NCBI RefSeq assembly: GCF_004342445.1
Contig: NZ_SLWW01000001.1
Span: 414,755-478,754 of the forward strand
DNA from: Rhodovulum euryhalinum
GTDB taxonomy: Bacteria > Pseudomonadota > Alphaproteobacteria > Rhodobacterales > Rhodobacteraceae
Length of the DNA: 64,000 nt
Direction: 5' to 3'
Shown here: positions 20,657-29,603 of the stretch, piece by piece
How the letters are laid out: every line of letters begins with the position of its first letter
Numbering within the stretch: the stretch's first letter is position 1
The notes under the pieces: generated by a model
What the model saw: only the letters and a program-made list of their open reading frames with translations
What the model was told of the DNA's origin: nothing
Databases searched by the model: none
Translations under genes and position numbers: made by a program

Positions 20657-21322
20657 ATGACCCGAGCGAGCAAACCCCTCCTCCTGGCCACGGTCGGCGC
20701 GCTGGCGCTGGCGGCCTGCACCCCCACCACGACCGACACCGGCGATCCCCGCCAGCGCACCAAGGAAGGCGCGCTGATCGGCGCGGGGATCGGCGCGATC
20801 ACCGGCATGATCGTCACCGATGGCGGCAAGCGCGACGCGCGCGACGCGGTGGTCGGTGCCGCGCTGGGCGCGGCGGCAGGGGCGGCCATCGGCAGCGGGC
20901 TTGACCGGCAGGCACAGGAACTGCGCCGCGACTTCAGCAGCGACGAGATCCGCGTGGTCAACACCGGCTCGGAACTCGTGGTGACGATGCCCCAGGGCAT
21001 CCTGTTCGCCACCGACAGCTTCGCGGTGCGCCCGGACCTGCAGGCCGACCTGCGCGTGCTGGCCCGCAGCCTGAACGACTATCCCAATACCACGGTCGAC
21101 GTGGTCGGGCATACCGACAACACCGGCTCGGCCAGCTACAATCAGGATCTCTCGTCGCGCCGGGCGGGGTCGGTGGCCGGCATCCTGACCGGCGCGGGCG
21201 TCGATCCGCGCCGCGTCCGCGCCTATGGAAGGGGCGAGGATCAGCCCGTCGCCTCGAACCTCTCGGTCGACGGCCGCGCGCAGAACCGCCGGGTCGAGAT
21301 CGTCATCCGGCCGACCGCCTGA
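20657..21322 (+). CDS. OmpA family lipoprotein
   Basis: A 221-residue outer membrane lipoprotein. The signal peptide ends in the lipobox LAAC, a glycine-rich zipper region (GALIGAGIGAITG, GAALGAAAGAAIGSG) spans about 35-85, and the C-terminal OmpA peptidoglycan-binding domain (about 105-221) has VVGHTDNTGSASYNQDLSSRRA. It probably anchors the outer membrane to the wall (YiaD-like). The start at 20657 has GAGGCAGAG upstream. Confidence 0.94.
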   Translation: MTRASKPLLLATVGALALAACTPTTTDTGDPRQRTKEGALIGAGIGAITGMIVTDGGKRDARDAVVGAALGAAAGAAIGSGLDRQAQELRRDFSSDEIRVVNTGSELVVTMPQGILFATDSFAVRPDLQADLRVLARSLNDYPNTTVDVVGHTDNTGSASYNQDLSSRRAGSVAGILTGAGVDPRRVRAYGRGEDQPVASNLSVDGRAQNRRVEIVIRPTA

Positions 21323-21335
21323 TCCGAAATCCGGT

Positions 21336-21360
21336 GCCGCGCCGGCAGGACCGGCGCGGC
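21336..21360 (+). terminator. GC hairpin after OmpA gene
   Basis: Perfect 10-bp stem GCCGCGCCGG/CCGGCGCGGC with a five-base loop, 13 bases after the stop codon. No T run follows, so it is a weak or Rho-assisted terminator. Confidence 0.55.
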
Positions 21361-21393
21361 CTCAGGGCTTTGCCGTTGCCCAACCCCGAAAGC

Positions 21394-21410
21394 GGTCATA
21401 TCTTTTGACC
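21394..21410. promoter_or_regulatory. Candidate operator for the FadR-type regulator
   Basis: Inverted repeat GGTCA-N7-TGACC, 19 bases ahead of the start of the GntR/FadR gene. The position fits autoregulation by a dimeric winged-helix regulator; assignment is inference. Confidence 0.4.
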
Positions 21411-21429
21411 ATTTTCAGGAGTTCGGCCC

Positions 21430-22200
21430 ATGCCCTTTCAGAAAGTGCAACCCGAGAAGCTCTCGCATGCGGTGGTGCGCCAGATCGAGCTGATGATCCT
21501 GCGCGGCATCCTGCGGCCGGGCGAGCGGCTGCCCTCGGAACGCGACCTGTCGGACAAGCTGGGCGTCTCGCGCCCCTCGCTGCGCGAGGCCATCGCCGAG
21601 TTGCAGGCGCGCGACCTGCTGGTCAGCCGCCCCGGCGCCGGGATCTACGTCGCCGAGGTGCTCGGCTCGGCCTTCTCGGACGCGCTGGTGCGGCTGTTTG
21701 CCAGCCACGAAGAGGCGCTGTTCGACTACATCGCCTTCCGCCGCGACCTGGAAGGCATGGCCGCCGAACGCGCCGCGCGGCTGGGCTCGGACACCGATCT
21801 CAAGGTGGTCGATACGGTCTTCCGCAAGATGGAAGCCGCCCACGGCAAGCGAAACCCGGCGGACGAGGCGCGGCTGGATGCCGAATTCCACCTCGCGATC
21901 ATCGAGGCCAGCCACAACGTGGTGATGCTGCACATGATGCGCGCGATGTTCGACCTGCTGCGTGAGGGCGTGTTCTACAACCGTCAGATCATGTTCCGCC
22001 AGCGCACCACGCGGGCGATGCTGCTGGACCAGCACCGGGCCATCAACGACGCGCTTCAGGTCCGGGACGCGCAAGGCGCCCGCGCCGCGGTGGAACGCCA
22101 CCTGACCTATGTCGAAACCGCGCTGTCCGATCACCTGCTATCAGAGCGGAACGAGGCCATCGCCCGCCAAAGGCTGCTGCACGAGATGGGCAAGGGATGA
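21430..22200 (+). CDS. FadR/PdhR-type GntR transcriptional regulator
   Basis: A 256-residue regulator. The N-terminal winged helix (about 10-75, LPSERDLSDKLGVSRPSLREAI) is followed by an FCD ligand-binding domain with the metal-site pattern around DAEFHLAIIEASHN and the late His of ERHLTYVETAL. It is of the LldR/PdhR type, binding a small carboxylate such as pyruvate or lactate by family. No target operon lies next to it other than its own promoter. Confidence 0.92.
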   Translation: MPFQKVQPEKLSHAVVRQIELMILRGILRPGERLPSERDLSDKLGVSRPSLREAIAELQARDLLVSRPGAGIYVAEVLGSAFSDALVRLFASHEEALFDYIAFRRDLEGMAAERAARLGSDTDLKVVDTVFRKMEAAHGKRNPADEARLDAEFHLAIIEASHNVVMLHMMRAMFDLLREGVFYNRQIMFRQRTTRAMLLDQHRAINDALQVRDAQGARAAVERHLTYVETALSDHLLSERNEAIARQRLLHEMGKG

Positions 22201-22221
22201 TCCCGCCCTCGGAACGTCAAA

Positions 22222-22245
22222 GGACCCGGCCGGGCGGCCGGGTCC
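22222..22245. terminator. Bidirectional terminator hairpin
   Basis: Perfect 10-bp stem GGACCCGGCC/GGCCGGGTCC with a GGGC loop between the convergent fadR-type gene and atpF. It can serve both strands; an AA-rich stretch on the left side gives a short U run for the minus strand. Confidence 0.65.
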
Positions 22246-22266
22246 CTGAAGTCGGATCCGATCGGC

Positions 22267-22827
22267 TCAGTGCAGCTTGAGCTTGGCCTGCACGTCGCCG
22301 ATGGCCGCATCGACCAGCCGGTCGTTGGCCTCGGCGGTCATCTGCTTTTCGATCACGTCGCGCGCGGCGGCCACGGCCACGGCGATCGCCCGGTCACGCA
22401 CCTCTCGTACCGCACCTGCCTTGGCAGACTCGATCTGTTCGTCGGCGGCGGCGAGCCGGCGCTCGATCGCCAGCTTGAGGTCTTCCTTGGCCTTGGCGGC
22501 AGCCGCCTCGGCCTCGAACCGCGCGGTCTCGACGATCCGTTCCGCCTGCTCCTGAACCTCTTTCTGCTTGCGCTCGTAGGAGGCAAGAACGGTCTGCGCC
22601 TCTTCGCGGAGCGCGCGGGCCTCGTCCAGGTCCTTCTGGATGCCGGCGGCGCGGGCATCCAGCATCGCCGTCACCTTGCCCGGCACCTTGAGGTAGACCA
22701 GCACCGCGATGAACGCGAGGAAGGACAGCAGCACCACGAAGTTGGTGTTGTAGAGCGACAGGAACGGCCCCGAGGCGGCGAAGGCCGGGCTGGCCGACAG
22801 GGATGCGATGACAACGAGTTTCTTCAT
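22267..22827 (-). CDS. atpF: F0F1 ATP synthase subunit B
   Basis: A 186-residue stator subunit. The N-terminus is hydrophobic, with a possible short leader MKKLVVIASLSASPAFA and the membrane helix FVVLLSFLAFIAVLVYL; a long charged coiled coil follows. The ATG at 22827 has GAGGG at the right distance, while the ATG three codons earlier has its purine run too close. Last gene of the F0 operon; pairs with b' in the peripheral stalk. Confidence 0.93.
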   Translation of the reverse strand: MKKLVVIASLSASPAFAASGPFLSLYNTNFVVLLSFLAFIAVLVYLKVPGKVTAMLDARAAGIQKDLDEARALREEAQTVLASYERKQKEVQEQAERIVETARFEAEAAAAKAKEDLKLAIERRLAAADEQIESAKAGAVREVRDRAIAVAVAAARDVIEKQMTAEANDRLVDAAIGDVQAKLKLH

Positions 22828-22832
22828 GTCCC

Positions 22833-23372
22833 TCATCCCTTCAGCTTGTCGTCGACCGCGGCATTGACCGCACCGGCGTCGGCCTTGAACCCCAGCGCCG
22901 CGACCACCTCTACCGCGGTGGCCTTGGCAACCTCGGTCACGCTGGCCATCGCGCCCGCTCGGATCTCGGCGATCTGCTTTTCGGCCTCGGCGGTACGGAC
23001 CGCGATCTCGGCATCCGCCCTGGCGGTGGCGTCGGCGAGGTCGGCCTTGATCTCGGCCTTGGTCTCGGCGACGATCCGTTGCGCTTCGGCGCGGGCGTCG
23101 GCCAGCGCCTTCTGATAGGCGCGCTCGGCCTCCTGGGCCCTCAGCTTCAGCTCTTCGGCCGCAACGATATCGTTGGTGATCGTGCCCTGACGCTCGGCCA
23201 GAACCGCGCCGATGCGCGGCAGCGCGATCCGCGACAGCACGTAGTAGATCACCACCAGCGTGACGACGAGCCAGAAGATCTGGTTCGGGAAGGTCGAAAA
23301 GTCGAGCTGCGGCATGCCCACAGCTTCGCCCCCGTGGGCGGCGGCATCCGCGGCGTGCGTTTCTGTTGCCAT
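22833..23372 (-). CDS. atpX: F0F1 ATP synthase subunit B'
   Basis: A 179-residue second b-type subunit, as in photosynthetic bacteria. The N-terminal stretch is rich in Ala and His, followed by the membrane helix [15 protein letters not shown] and a long Ala/Glu coiled coil. The start [10 protein letters not shown] at 23372 has AGGGGGA. Having both b and b' is typical of Rhodobacter relatives. Confidence 0.94.
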   Translation of the reverse strand: MATETHAADAAAHGGEAVGMPQLDFSTFPNQIFWLVVTLVVIYYVLSRIALPRIGAVLAERQGTITNDIVAAEELKLRAQEAERAYQKALADARAEAQRIVAETKAEIKADLADATARADAEIAVRTAEAEKQIAEIRAGAMASVTEVAKATAVEVVAALGFKADAGAVNAAVDDKLKG

Positions 23373-23458
23373 GTCGTCCCCCTGGAACCCTGGATCACAC
23401 CGGGCGGGTGCGCGTTGCCACGCCCCCACCCGGCCGTAAGGATCGGTTCAGTAAGGGA

Positions 23459-23695
23459 TCAGACGGCGAACATCAGCAGAAGCGCAACGAGGAACGAGAA
23501 GATCCCCAGCGCTTCGGCGAACGCGATACCGATGAACATGGTGGCGGTCTGCGACGCGGCCGCCGACGGGTTGCGCAGCGCACCCGAGATATAGTTGCCG
23601 ACCACGTGGCCCACACCGACGGCGGCGCCGCCCATGCCGGTGCACGCGAGACCGGCACCGATATAGGCGCCCATTTGAACGATATCGCCTTCCAT
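23459..23695 (-). CDS. atpE: F0F1 ATP synthase subunit C
   Basis: A 78-residue hairpin of two membrane helices with the loop ALRNPSA. The proton-binding carboxylate is Glu61 in AFAEALGIF; Glu is usual in alphaproteobacteria. It forms the rotating ring. Confidence 0.98.
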   Translation of the reverse strand: MEGDIVQMGAYIGAGLACTGMGGAAVGVGHVVGNYISGALRNPSAAASQTATMFIGIAFAEALGIFSFLVALLLMFAV

Positions 23696-23738
23696 GTCGA
23701 TTACTCCTTACGTTGGAATTGGCAGATTTCGGATTGCG

Positions 23739-24491
23739 TCAGTGGTGCGGATGCAGCGCATCGCGCAGGTAGACGCAGGTGAGGATCGCGAAGACGTAGG
23801 CCTGGATGAACGAGACCAGCGTCTCAAGCGCATAGACGGCAGTGATGGCGGCCAGCGGGAACACGGCGCCCACGCCGAGCACGCCCGCGAAGCCCGCGAA
23901 CACCTTGATCACCGCGTGGCCGGCCATCATGTTGCCGGCAAGTCGGATCGAGTGGCTGACCGGCCGCACGAAGTAGGAAATGATCTCGATGATCGCCAGG
24001 ATCGGCCGCAGGACCAGCGGCGCCGCGCTGATCCAGAACAGGCTGAGGAACCCCACGCCGTGCTTGACGATGCCGAGGATCGTGACCGCGAAGAACACAG
24101 CAAGCGCCATCGTCGCGGTGACCGCAATGTGGGACGTGGTGGTGAAGCTGCCCGGGATCAGCCCCAGGAAGTTCGCGAAGACGATGAAGATGAACAGCGT
24201 CATGATGTAGGGGAAGTACTTCAGGCCGTCCTTGCCCGCCACATCCTCGACCATCTTGTAGACGAAGCCGTAGGCAAGTTCGGCGATCGACTGCACCCGC
24301 GAGGGCACGATCGCCCGCCCGCGTGTCCCGAGCACCAGAAGCGCCACGACGCAGACCACGGCAAGCCCCATCCAGAGCGTCACGTTGGTCGGCGTGTACC
24401 AGTGGATCGCGTCGCCCCCGAACAGCGGCTTGACGATGAACTGGTCCATCGGGTGGATCTGAAGGCCGCTCGGTGCTTCTTCGGTCGCCAC
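23739..24491 (-). CDS. atpB: F0F1 ATP synthase subunit A
   Basis: A 250-residue polytopic protein. The essential Arg is in [12 protein letters not shown], and the C-terminal half-channel helix is [20 protein letters not shown]. The GTG start at 24491 has GAGAGGGA six bases upstream; the TTG two codons before it would sit directly on that purine run, so it is rejected. Translation follows the atpI stop closely. Confidence 0.96.
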   Translation of the reverse strand: MATEEAPSGLQIHPMDQFIVKPLFGGDAIHWYTPTNVTLWMGLAVVCVVALLVLGTRGRAIVPSRVQSIAELAYGFVYKMVEDVAGKDGLKYFPYIMTLFIFIVFANFLGLIPGSFTTTSHIAVTATMALAVFFAVTILGIVKHGVGFLSLFWISAAPLVLRPILAIIEIISYFVRPVSHSIRLAGNMMAGHAVIKVFAGFAGVLGVGAVFPLAAITAVYALETLVSFIQAYVFAILTCVYLRDALHPHH

Positions 24492-24493
24492 GT

Positions 24494-24835
24494 TCAATCC
24501 CTCTCGTCGTCCTTCGCGGCCTGCTCGGCCATCTGTTGCCTCTGCACCTCGGCTGCCGAGCGCATCATCACGCGCACCCCGGCGGCAAAGCCCAGCAATA
24601 TGAACAGCACCAGGAAAATCGGCATGGTCCCCAGCCAGAGGTCCACCGTGTACCCGATGCCGAAGCCGATCCCCAGACCGGCGACAAGCTCGACCACCAT
24701 CCGCCAGGCCAGTTGCGCCTGGGAATAGTGCTCGTCCATGTGGCCTTTCTCGGTGTTCGCGACCTCGGCCTTCTTCAAGGCCCTGATCCGGGCTTCGAGC
24801 CGCTCAAGCCGCTCTTTTTCCGCCGGATCGATCAC
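24494..24835 (-). CDS. atpI: ATP synthase assembly protein AtpI
   Basis: A 113-residue protein. A charged N-terminal helix ([20 protein letters not shown]) is followed by two membrane segments ([17 protein letters not shown] and [17 protein letters not shown]), as in AtpI. By family it helps assemble the c ring. The GTG start at 24835 fits the family N-terminus and lies 29 bases after the predicted promoter -10 box. Confidence 0.9.
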   Translation of the reverse strand: MIDPAEKERLERLEARIRALKKAEVANTEKGHMDEHYSQAQLAWRMVVELVAGLGIGFGIGYTVDLWLGTMPIFLVLFILLGFAAGVRVMMRSAAEVQRQQMAEQAAKDDERD

Positions 24836-24863
24836 TGCGAGCGCCCCCAGGACAGTCGCCGCG

Positions 24864-24892
24864 AACCTAGAGAGGGGGCGGGGATGAGTCAA
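24864..24892 (-). promoter_or_regulatory. Predicted sigma-70 promoter for atpI-B-E-X-F
   Basis: On the minus strand a TTGACT -35 box (24887-24892), a 17-base spacer and a TAGGTT -10 box (24864-24869). It gives a leader of about 20 bases to the GTG of atpI. Confidence 0.6.
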
Positions 24893-24994
24893 GCGGCTTG
24901 CACGCAGCACAAGGCATTGAATTTGCATGACTTCGCCCCACGCCGCAACGCGGCATCGCATGCTGGAACAGGGCGTGGCGCACCCGCGCGATAT

Positions 24995-25010
24995 TCAACC
25001 AAACGGTTGA
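24995..25010. promoter_or_regulatory. Palindromic operator for the ArsR-type regulator
   Basis: Perfect inverted repeat TCAACC-AAAC-GGTTGA, 32 bases ahead of the regulator start. Sites of this AACC...GGTT form are typical of ArsR-type autoregulators. An upstream alternative ATG at 25013 would leave no room for a ribosome binding site, so the operator supports the start at 25043. Confidence 0.6.
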
Positions 25011-25042
25011 CGATGACCCCGCCCGCGCCCAATGCTTGCGGA

Positions 25043-25390
25043 ATGGACGACAGGCTCGACACCGTTTTCGCCGCCCTTGCGGACCCGACCCGCCGCGTGA
25101 TCCTCGCCATGCTGCTCGAGGACGACATGGCGGTGACCGACGTGGCCGAGCCGTTCGAGATGTCGTTGGCGGCGATCTCGAAACACCTCGCGATCCTCAC
25201 CCGTGCGGGACTGATCAGCCAGGAGAAACGCGGCCGGGTCAAATGGTGCAAGCTGGAGCCCGACGCGCTGCGCGACGCGTCGATCTGGATGCAGGGCTTC
25301 GGCCAGTTCGAGGCGGTGAACCTGGATGCCTTCGAACGCTTCCTGGAAGCAGAGCTTGCGGCGGAACCGCCCCCCGCCCCGCCGCCCTAG
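25043..25390 (+). CDS. ArsR family helix-turn-helix regulator
   Basis: A 115-residue winged-helix protein of the SdpR-like group: FAALADPTRRVILAML, then the recognition helix MSLAAISKHLAILTRAGLI. It lacks the metal-binding Cys motif of ArsR/SmtB, so a metal is not the likely signal. Its stop codon overlaps that of the convergent EamA gene (shared CTAG). Confidence 0.9.
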   Translation: MDDRLDTVFAALADPTRRVILAMLLEDDMAVTDVAEPFEMSLAAISKHLAILTRAGLISQEKRGRVKWCKLEPDALRDASIWMQGFGQFEAVNLDAFERFLEAELAAEPPPAPPP

Positions 25391-26274
25391 CCCTCGTCCT
25401 TCAGCAGCAGCGCAAGCGCGACCACCGTCAGCCCGATGCCGCCCAGCACCAGGCCGCGCGGCGCCCCGTTGCCCAGCACGATCTCCCAGCCGATCACCCA
25501 GGTCGGCGTCAGGTAGGTGTAGGCCATGACCTTGGCCGACGGCAGCCGCATCGCCGCGTATTGCAGCAGCACGAAGGTCACCGCACTGGTGAAGACCGCA
25601 AGGTACAGCGTGACCCACCAGACCCGCGCGGGCAGCGCCGCCCAGTCGGTCGCGCGGATCGCAGGCAGGCCGTAGAGGGTCAGCAGCACCAGCGCCGCCA
25701 CCATCATCCCGAAGGTAAAGACAAGCGCGGGCTCACCCCGGTTGAACTTCCTGACAAGCGGCGTGTAAGCCGCATGCGCCAGCGCGGCCGCAAAGAAGAC
25801 TGCCTCGCCCCGGCCGAGGTCGAAGGCCACAAGCGCCGCGGGGTCGCCGCGAAAGATCACCCACAGCGCCCCCGCCGCCCCGATCGCCAGCGCCAACGCC
25901 ATCCGCCCCGTCGTCAGTTGCCGCAGGAACAGCCAGCCGAACCCCGCCGACATCAGCGGTGTCAGTGTGAAGATCGCCGCCGTCGCCACCGGCTCGGCGG
26001 TCTTCAGCGCCTCGAACATCAGCACGAAATAGGCCCCGAACAGCGTGCCGAGGATCACGAACCGCCACGGCGCACGGAACTGGTGCAGCCGCAGCCCCGG
26101 GCCCAGCGCGGCCGCCGCGCCGATCAGAACGCCCGCCAGCGCAAAGCGCAGCGCGGTCAGCGCGACCGGGTCGATATCGTTGGCGATCAGCTTGCCAAAG
26201 CTGAACGATCCCGCCACCAGCGCCGAAAAGCTCAGCATGGCAAGGTGGCCGCGCAGCCCCTCGGGCAGGGTCAT
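25387..26274 (-). CDS. EamA/DMT family transporter
   Basis: A 295-residue inner membrane protein with ten predicted segments in two EamA repeats, as in RhaT/YdcZ-type drug and metabolite exporters. The ATG at 26274 overlaps the LysR stop and has a GGGA six bases upstream; the ATG at 26280 is an alternative. Coupling to the LysR gene suggests co-expression. Confidence 0.9.
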   Translation of the reverse strand: MTLPEGLRGHLAMLSFSALVAGSFSFGKLIANDIDPVALTALRFALAGVLIGAAAALGPGLRLHQFRAPWRFVILGTLFGAYFVLMFEALKTAEPVATAAIFTLTPLMSAGFGWLFLRQLTTGRMALALAIGAAGALWVIFRGDPAALVAFDLGRGEAVFFAAALAHAAYTPLVRKFNRGEPALVFTFGMMVAALVLLTLYGLPAIRATDWAALPARVWWVTLYLAVFTSAVTFVLLQYAAMRLPSAKVMAYTYLTPTWVIGWEIVLGNGAPRGLVLGGIGLTVVALALLLKDEG

Positions 26275-27146
26275 GGCCATTCCCGCGCGGCCTCCTTCAG
26301 GTGCGCGGTCAGCGCCTGCACCTTGGCGGTGCGATGCAGGTCGACATGGGTGACCAGCCACAGCTCGACGTCCCAGTCTGGCTGGGTCGGGCGCATCTCG
26401 ACGAGGTCGGGCATGTGCCGCGCCTGCCAGACCGGCACGAAGCCGATGCCCGCGCCCGCCTCGACCGCCTCGACCGCGGCGCGCATGTCGCCCACCCGGA
26501 ACGTAATCCGCTCCGCGGGGACGTTGACCTGCATCCAGCGGTAGAAGGGCGCGCGGTGGCCCTCGTCGGCGGGGCCGACGAAGCGGTGCGCCGACAGGTC
26601 GTCGCCCAGCAGCCCGTGCGCCTCGACATAGGCGCGGCTTGCATAAAGCGTGCTGTGCTGGACATGCAGCTTCTGCACGATGTTGTCGGGTTCGTCGGGC
26701 CGGGCGCCCGCGCGCACCGCCACATGGGCCTCGCCGTATTCCAGCCGGTAAAGCCGCGGGTCGGCCAGCAGCCGCACCGACAGATCCGGGTGATCGGCCT
26801 GAAAGGCGGCAAGCACCGGCACCAGCAGCGGCGTCAGCGAGTCCACCGTGGTTACCGCCAGATCGCCCGTCATCGCTGCGCCATGGCCGCGCAACCGGCC
26901 CGCAAGCTGGCTGAACTGCTCGGCGGTGACCTGGGCCACCTGCAAAAGTTCATCGCCCGCCTCGGTCGGGGTATAGCCGCGGGCATGGCGCTGGAACAGC
27001 TTGACGCCCAGCCGGTTTTCCAGCGCGTCGACATGGCGGATCACGGTGGCGTGGTGCACCCCCAGCGCCTCGGCCGCGCCGCTGACCGTGCCCAGCCTTG
27101 CGACATGGTACGCCGTGCGGATTTCATCCCAGTTGTCGAGTTCCAT
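26271..27146 (-). CDS. LysR family transcriptional regulator
   Basis: A 291-residue regulator. The N-terminal winged helix (RTAYHVARLGTVSGAAEALGVHHATVIRHVDALE) is followed by a periplasmic-binding-like effector domain. It is divergent from azoR with about 100 bases between, the classical layout for a LysR regulator and its target; the gap is AT-rich and contains TTGCGCAA (27177-27184) as a possible half of its site. Confidence 0.92.
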   Translation of the reverse strand: MELDNWDEIRTAYHVARLGTVSGAAEALGVHHATVIRHVDALENRLGVKLFQRHARGYTPTEAGDELLQVAQVTAEQFSQLAGRLRGHGAAMTGDLAVTTVDSLTPLLVPVLAAFQADHPDLSVRLLADPRLYRLEYGEAHVAVRAGARPDEPDNIVQKLHVQHSTLYASRAYVEAHGLLGDDLSAHRFVGPADEGHRAPFYRWMQVNVPAERITFRVGDMRAAVEAVEAGAGIGFVPVWQARHMPDLVEMRPTQPDWDVELWLVTHVDLHRTAKVQALTAHLKEAAREWP

Positions 27147-27247
27147 ATGTGCGCCACCTCACATCCGCTGTTGAATTTGCGCAATTGTGTTCGAATTCGC
27201 AAGGTCCATTTTCCGTCCTACAGACCCCCCGAAAACGGAGACATCCC

Positions 27248-27841
27248 ATGCCCCACACGATCCTGCGGATCGACAGCTCGGCCCGCCGCGACGGCTCGGT
27301 CTCACGCGCGCTGACCGACCGCATCCTCGCGCGTCTGTCCGACGACACGACCCGCATCATCCCCCGCGACCTCGCCGGCGGTCTGCCGCTGCTGACGGCC
27401 GACTGGATCGGCGCGAATTTCACCCCCGAAGCCGACCGGACAGAGGCGCAGCGCGCGGAACTTGCCCTGTCTGACGCGCTGATCGCGGAACTCAAGGCCG
27501 CCGACACCATCGTCATCGGCCTGCCGGTCTACAATTTCGGCCTGCCCGCGGCGCTCAAGGCCTGGATCGACCTGGTGGCGCGGGCGGGCGTCACCTTCCG
27601 CTATACCGAGGCCGGGCCCGAAGGTCTGCTGGGCGGCAAGCGGGTGATCGTCGCCGCGGCCTCGGGCGGCACCCCCTTCGGGTCCGAGATCGACTTCGCG
27701 ACCCGCTACCTGACCCATATCCTCGGATTCCTGGGGCTGACGGATGTCACCGTGCTGGGCGCCGACCGGCTGGCGGTGGATGCCGACGCCGCGCTTGCGG
27801 CCGCGCATGCGGCGGTCGACCGCCTGCCCCGCGCCGCCTGA
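27248..27841 (+). CDS. azoR: FMN-dependent NADH-azoreductase
   Basis: A 197-residue flavodoxin-like quinone/azo reductase. The FMN phosphate loop is IDSSARRDGSVSRAL, and GLPVYNFGLPAALKAWIDLV is the family signature. It reduces quinones and azo dyes with NADH. GGAG lies seven bases ahead of the ATG. It is probably controlled by the divergent LysR gene. Confidence 0.93.
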   Translation: MPHTILRIDSSARRDGSVSRALTDRILARLSDDTTRIIPRDLAGGLPLLTADWIGANFTPEADRTEAQRAELALSDALIAELKAADTIVIGLPVYNFGLPAALKAWIDLVARAGVTFRYTEAGPEGLLGGKRVIVAAASGGTPFGSEIDFATRYLTHILGFLGLTDVTVLGADRLAVDADAALAAAHAAVDRLPRAA

Positions 27842-27848
27842 CCCCGCG

Positions 27849-27874
27849 CCTGCCCGCCCGCACCGGCGGGCAGG
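27849..27874 (+). terminator. Hairpin after azoR
   Basis: Perfect 10-bp stem CCTGCCCGCC/GGCGGGCAGG with a six-base loop, eight bases after the stop. No T run, so strength is uncertain. Confidence 0.5.
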
Positions 27875-27921
27875 CCGCGCTTGACTTGTGCGCCCATCCG
27901 TGGTTTGAGCCGCGCGCATAT

Positions 27922-28030
27922 CCGGAACGGTTCACACCCTTCCGGTCCCGGGGCGATACCCGGGATCGCCCCCCGTCAGCGAGGTTTCGCCCACGGGGGC
28001 GAGTGGCGTTTGGCGATTGGCCACGCTGAC
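27922..28030 (+). ncRNA. Structured leader upstream of ffh (candidate cis RNA)
   Basis: Five nested or adjacent perfect helices fit in 109 bases: CCGGAA/TTCCGG (27922/27940), GGGGCGAT/ATCGCCCC with loop ACCCGGG (27950/27965), then a closing helix GTCAGCG/CGCTGAC (27975/28024) that encloses TCGCCC/GGGCGA (27987/27997) and GTGGC/GCCAC (28003/28020). The last three form a three-way junction sharing one base at the joint. A TTGACT -35-like box at 27881-27886 would start the RNA just before it. It is not SRP RNA: the conserved GGTCAGG...GGAAGCAGC domain is absent. Confidence 0.45.
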
Positions 28031-28091
28031 AAGTCAGGCGTCCCCACCCATATCGGGGGCAGGTGCAAACGGTCGCAGGAGGGCCAAGGGC

Positions 28092-29603
28092 ATGTTCGAA
28101 AGTCTTTCCGACCGCCTGTCCGGCGTGTTCGACCGGCTGACCCGGCAGGGCGCGCTGACCGAGGATGACGTGGCCACCGCGCTGCGCGAGGTGCGCGTGG
28201 CGCTGCTGGAGGCCGACGTCTCGCTGCCCGTCGCGCGCAGCTTCGTCAAGTCGGTGCAGGACAAGGCGGCCGGCCAGGAGGTGACGCGTTCGGTCACGCC
28301 GGGCCAGCAGGTGGTCAAGATCGTCCATGACGAACTGGTCAAGGTCCTGACCGGCGAGGGCGACCCCGGATACCTCAAGATCGACAACCCGCCCGCGCCG
28401 ATCCTGATGGTCGGGCTTCAGGGCGGCGGCAAGACCACGACCACCGCGAAACTTGCCAAGCGCCTGAAGGAGGTGAACGGCAAGCGGGTGCTGATGGCCT
28501 CGCTCGACGTGAACCGCCCCGCCGCGATGGAACAGCTTGCCATCCTCGGCGCGCAGATCGGTGTCGACACCCTGCCGATCGTGCCGGGGCAAAAGCCCGT
28601 CGACATCGCCAAACGCGCGAAACAGCAGGCCGCGATGGGCGGCTATGACGTCTACATGCTGGACACCGCCGGGCGGCTGTCGATCGACGAGGCGCTGATG
28701 GCCGAGGTCGAGGCCGTGCGCGACGTCGCCACCCCGCGCGAGACACTGCTGGTGGTCGACGGCCTGACCGGTCAGGACGCCGTCCACACGGCCGAGAATT
28801 TCGACGGCCGCATCGGTATCACGGGCGTGATCCTGACCCGGATGGATGGTGACGGCCGCGGTGGGGCCGCGCTGTCGATGCGCGCGATCACCGGCAAGCC
28901 GATCAAGTATGTGGGTCTCGGCGAGAAACTCGACGCCATCGAGGAATTCCATCCCGAGCGGATCGCCGGCCGCATCCTCGGCATGGGCGACATCGTTTCA
29001 CTGGTGGAAAAGGCCCAGGCCACCATCGAGGCCGAGCAGGCCGAGCGCATGATGAAGCGCTTCCAGAAGGGTCAGTTCAACATGAACGACCTGAAGATGC
29101 AGCTGGAACAGATGCTCAAGATGGGCGGGATGGAAGGCATCATGGGGATGATGCCCGGCATGGGCAAGATGTCCAAGCAGATGGAGGAGGCGGGCTTTGA
29201 CGATTCGGTCCTGCGCCGCCAGATCGCGCTGATCAACTCGATGACCAAGAAGGAACGCGCCCGGCCCGAACTTCTGCAGGCCAGCCGCAAGAAGCGCATC
29301 GCGGCGGGTGCGGGGCTGGACGTGCCGGAACTCAACAAGCTGCTGAAGATGCATCGCCAGATGGCGGACATGATGAAGAAGCTGGGCCAGAAGGGTGGCC
29401 GCGCGATGCTGAAACGCGCGCTGGGCGGCATGTTCGGCAAGGGCGGCATGCCCGGCATGGGCGCGGACATGGATCCCAAGGCCCTGGAAGAGGCCGCGCG
29501 CAAGATGGGCGGCGGGATGCCGGGCGGATTGCCCCCAGGCATGGGCCTGGGCGGGGGCATGGGGCTGCCGCCGGGGCTTTCGGGGCTCGGCAAGAAGAAA
29601 TAG
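28092..29603 (+). CDS. ffh: Signal recognition particle protein
   Basis: A 503-residue SRP GTPase. The N domain is followed by the G domain with P-loop GLQGGGKTTT, DTAGRL and TRMDGD, and the methionine-rich M domain from about 300. The C-terminal tail is a long Gly/Met/Pro-rich extension (GGMFGKGGMPGMG, GLGGGMGLPPG), longer than in E. coli. It binds 4.5S RNA and signal sequences and delivers ribosomes to FtsY. First gene of the translation block; GCAGGAGGGCC precedes the start. Confidence 0.98.
   Translation: MFESLSDRLSGVFDRLTRQGALTEDDVATALREVRVALLEADVSLPVARSFVKSVQDKAAGQEVTRSVTPGQQVVKIVHDELVKVLTGEGDPGYLKIDNPPAPILMVGLQGGGKTTTTAKLAKRLKEVNGKRVLMASLDVNRPAAMEQLAILGAQIGVDTLPIVPGQKPVDIAKRAKQQAAMGGYDVYMLDTAGRLSIDEALMAEVEAVRDVATPRETLLVVDGLTGQDAVHTAENFDGRIGITGVILTRMDGDGRGGAALSMRAITGKPIKYVGLGEKLDAIEEFHPERIAGRILGMGDIVSLVEKAQATIEAEQAERMMKRFQKGQFNMNDLKMQLEQMLKMGGMEGIMGMMPGMGKMSKQMEEAGFDDSVLRRQIALINSMTKKERARPELLQASRKKRIAAGAGLDVPELNKLLKMHRQMADMMKKLGQKGGRAMLKRALGGMFGKGGMPGMGADMDPKALEEAARKMGGGMPGGLPPGMGLGGGMGLPPGLSGLGKKK

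Noticed and set aside
27922..28030. SRP (4.5S) RNA gene beside ffh
   Set aside because: The highly conserved SRP domain IV sequence with its GNRA-type loop and internal loops is not present.
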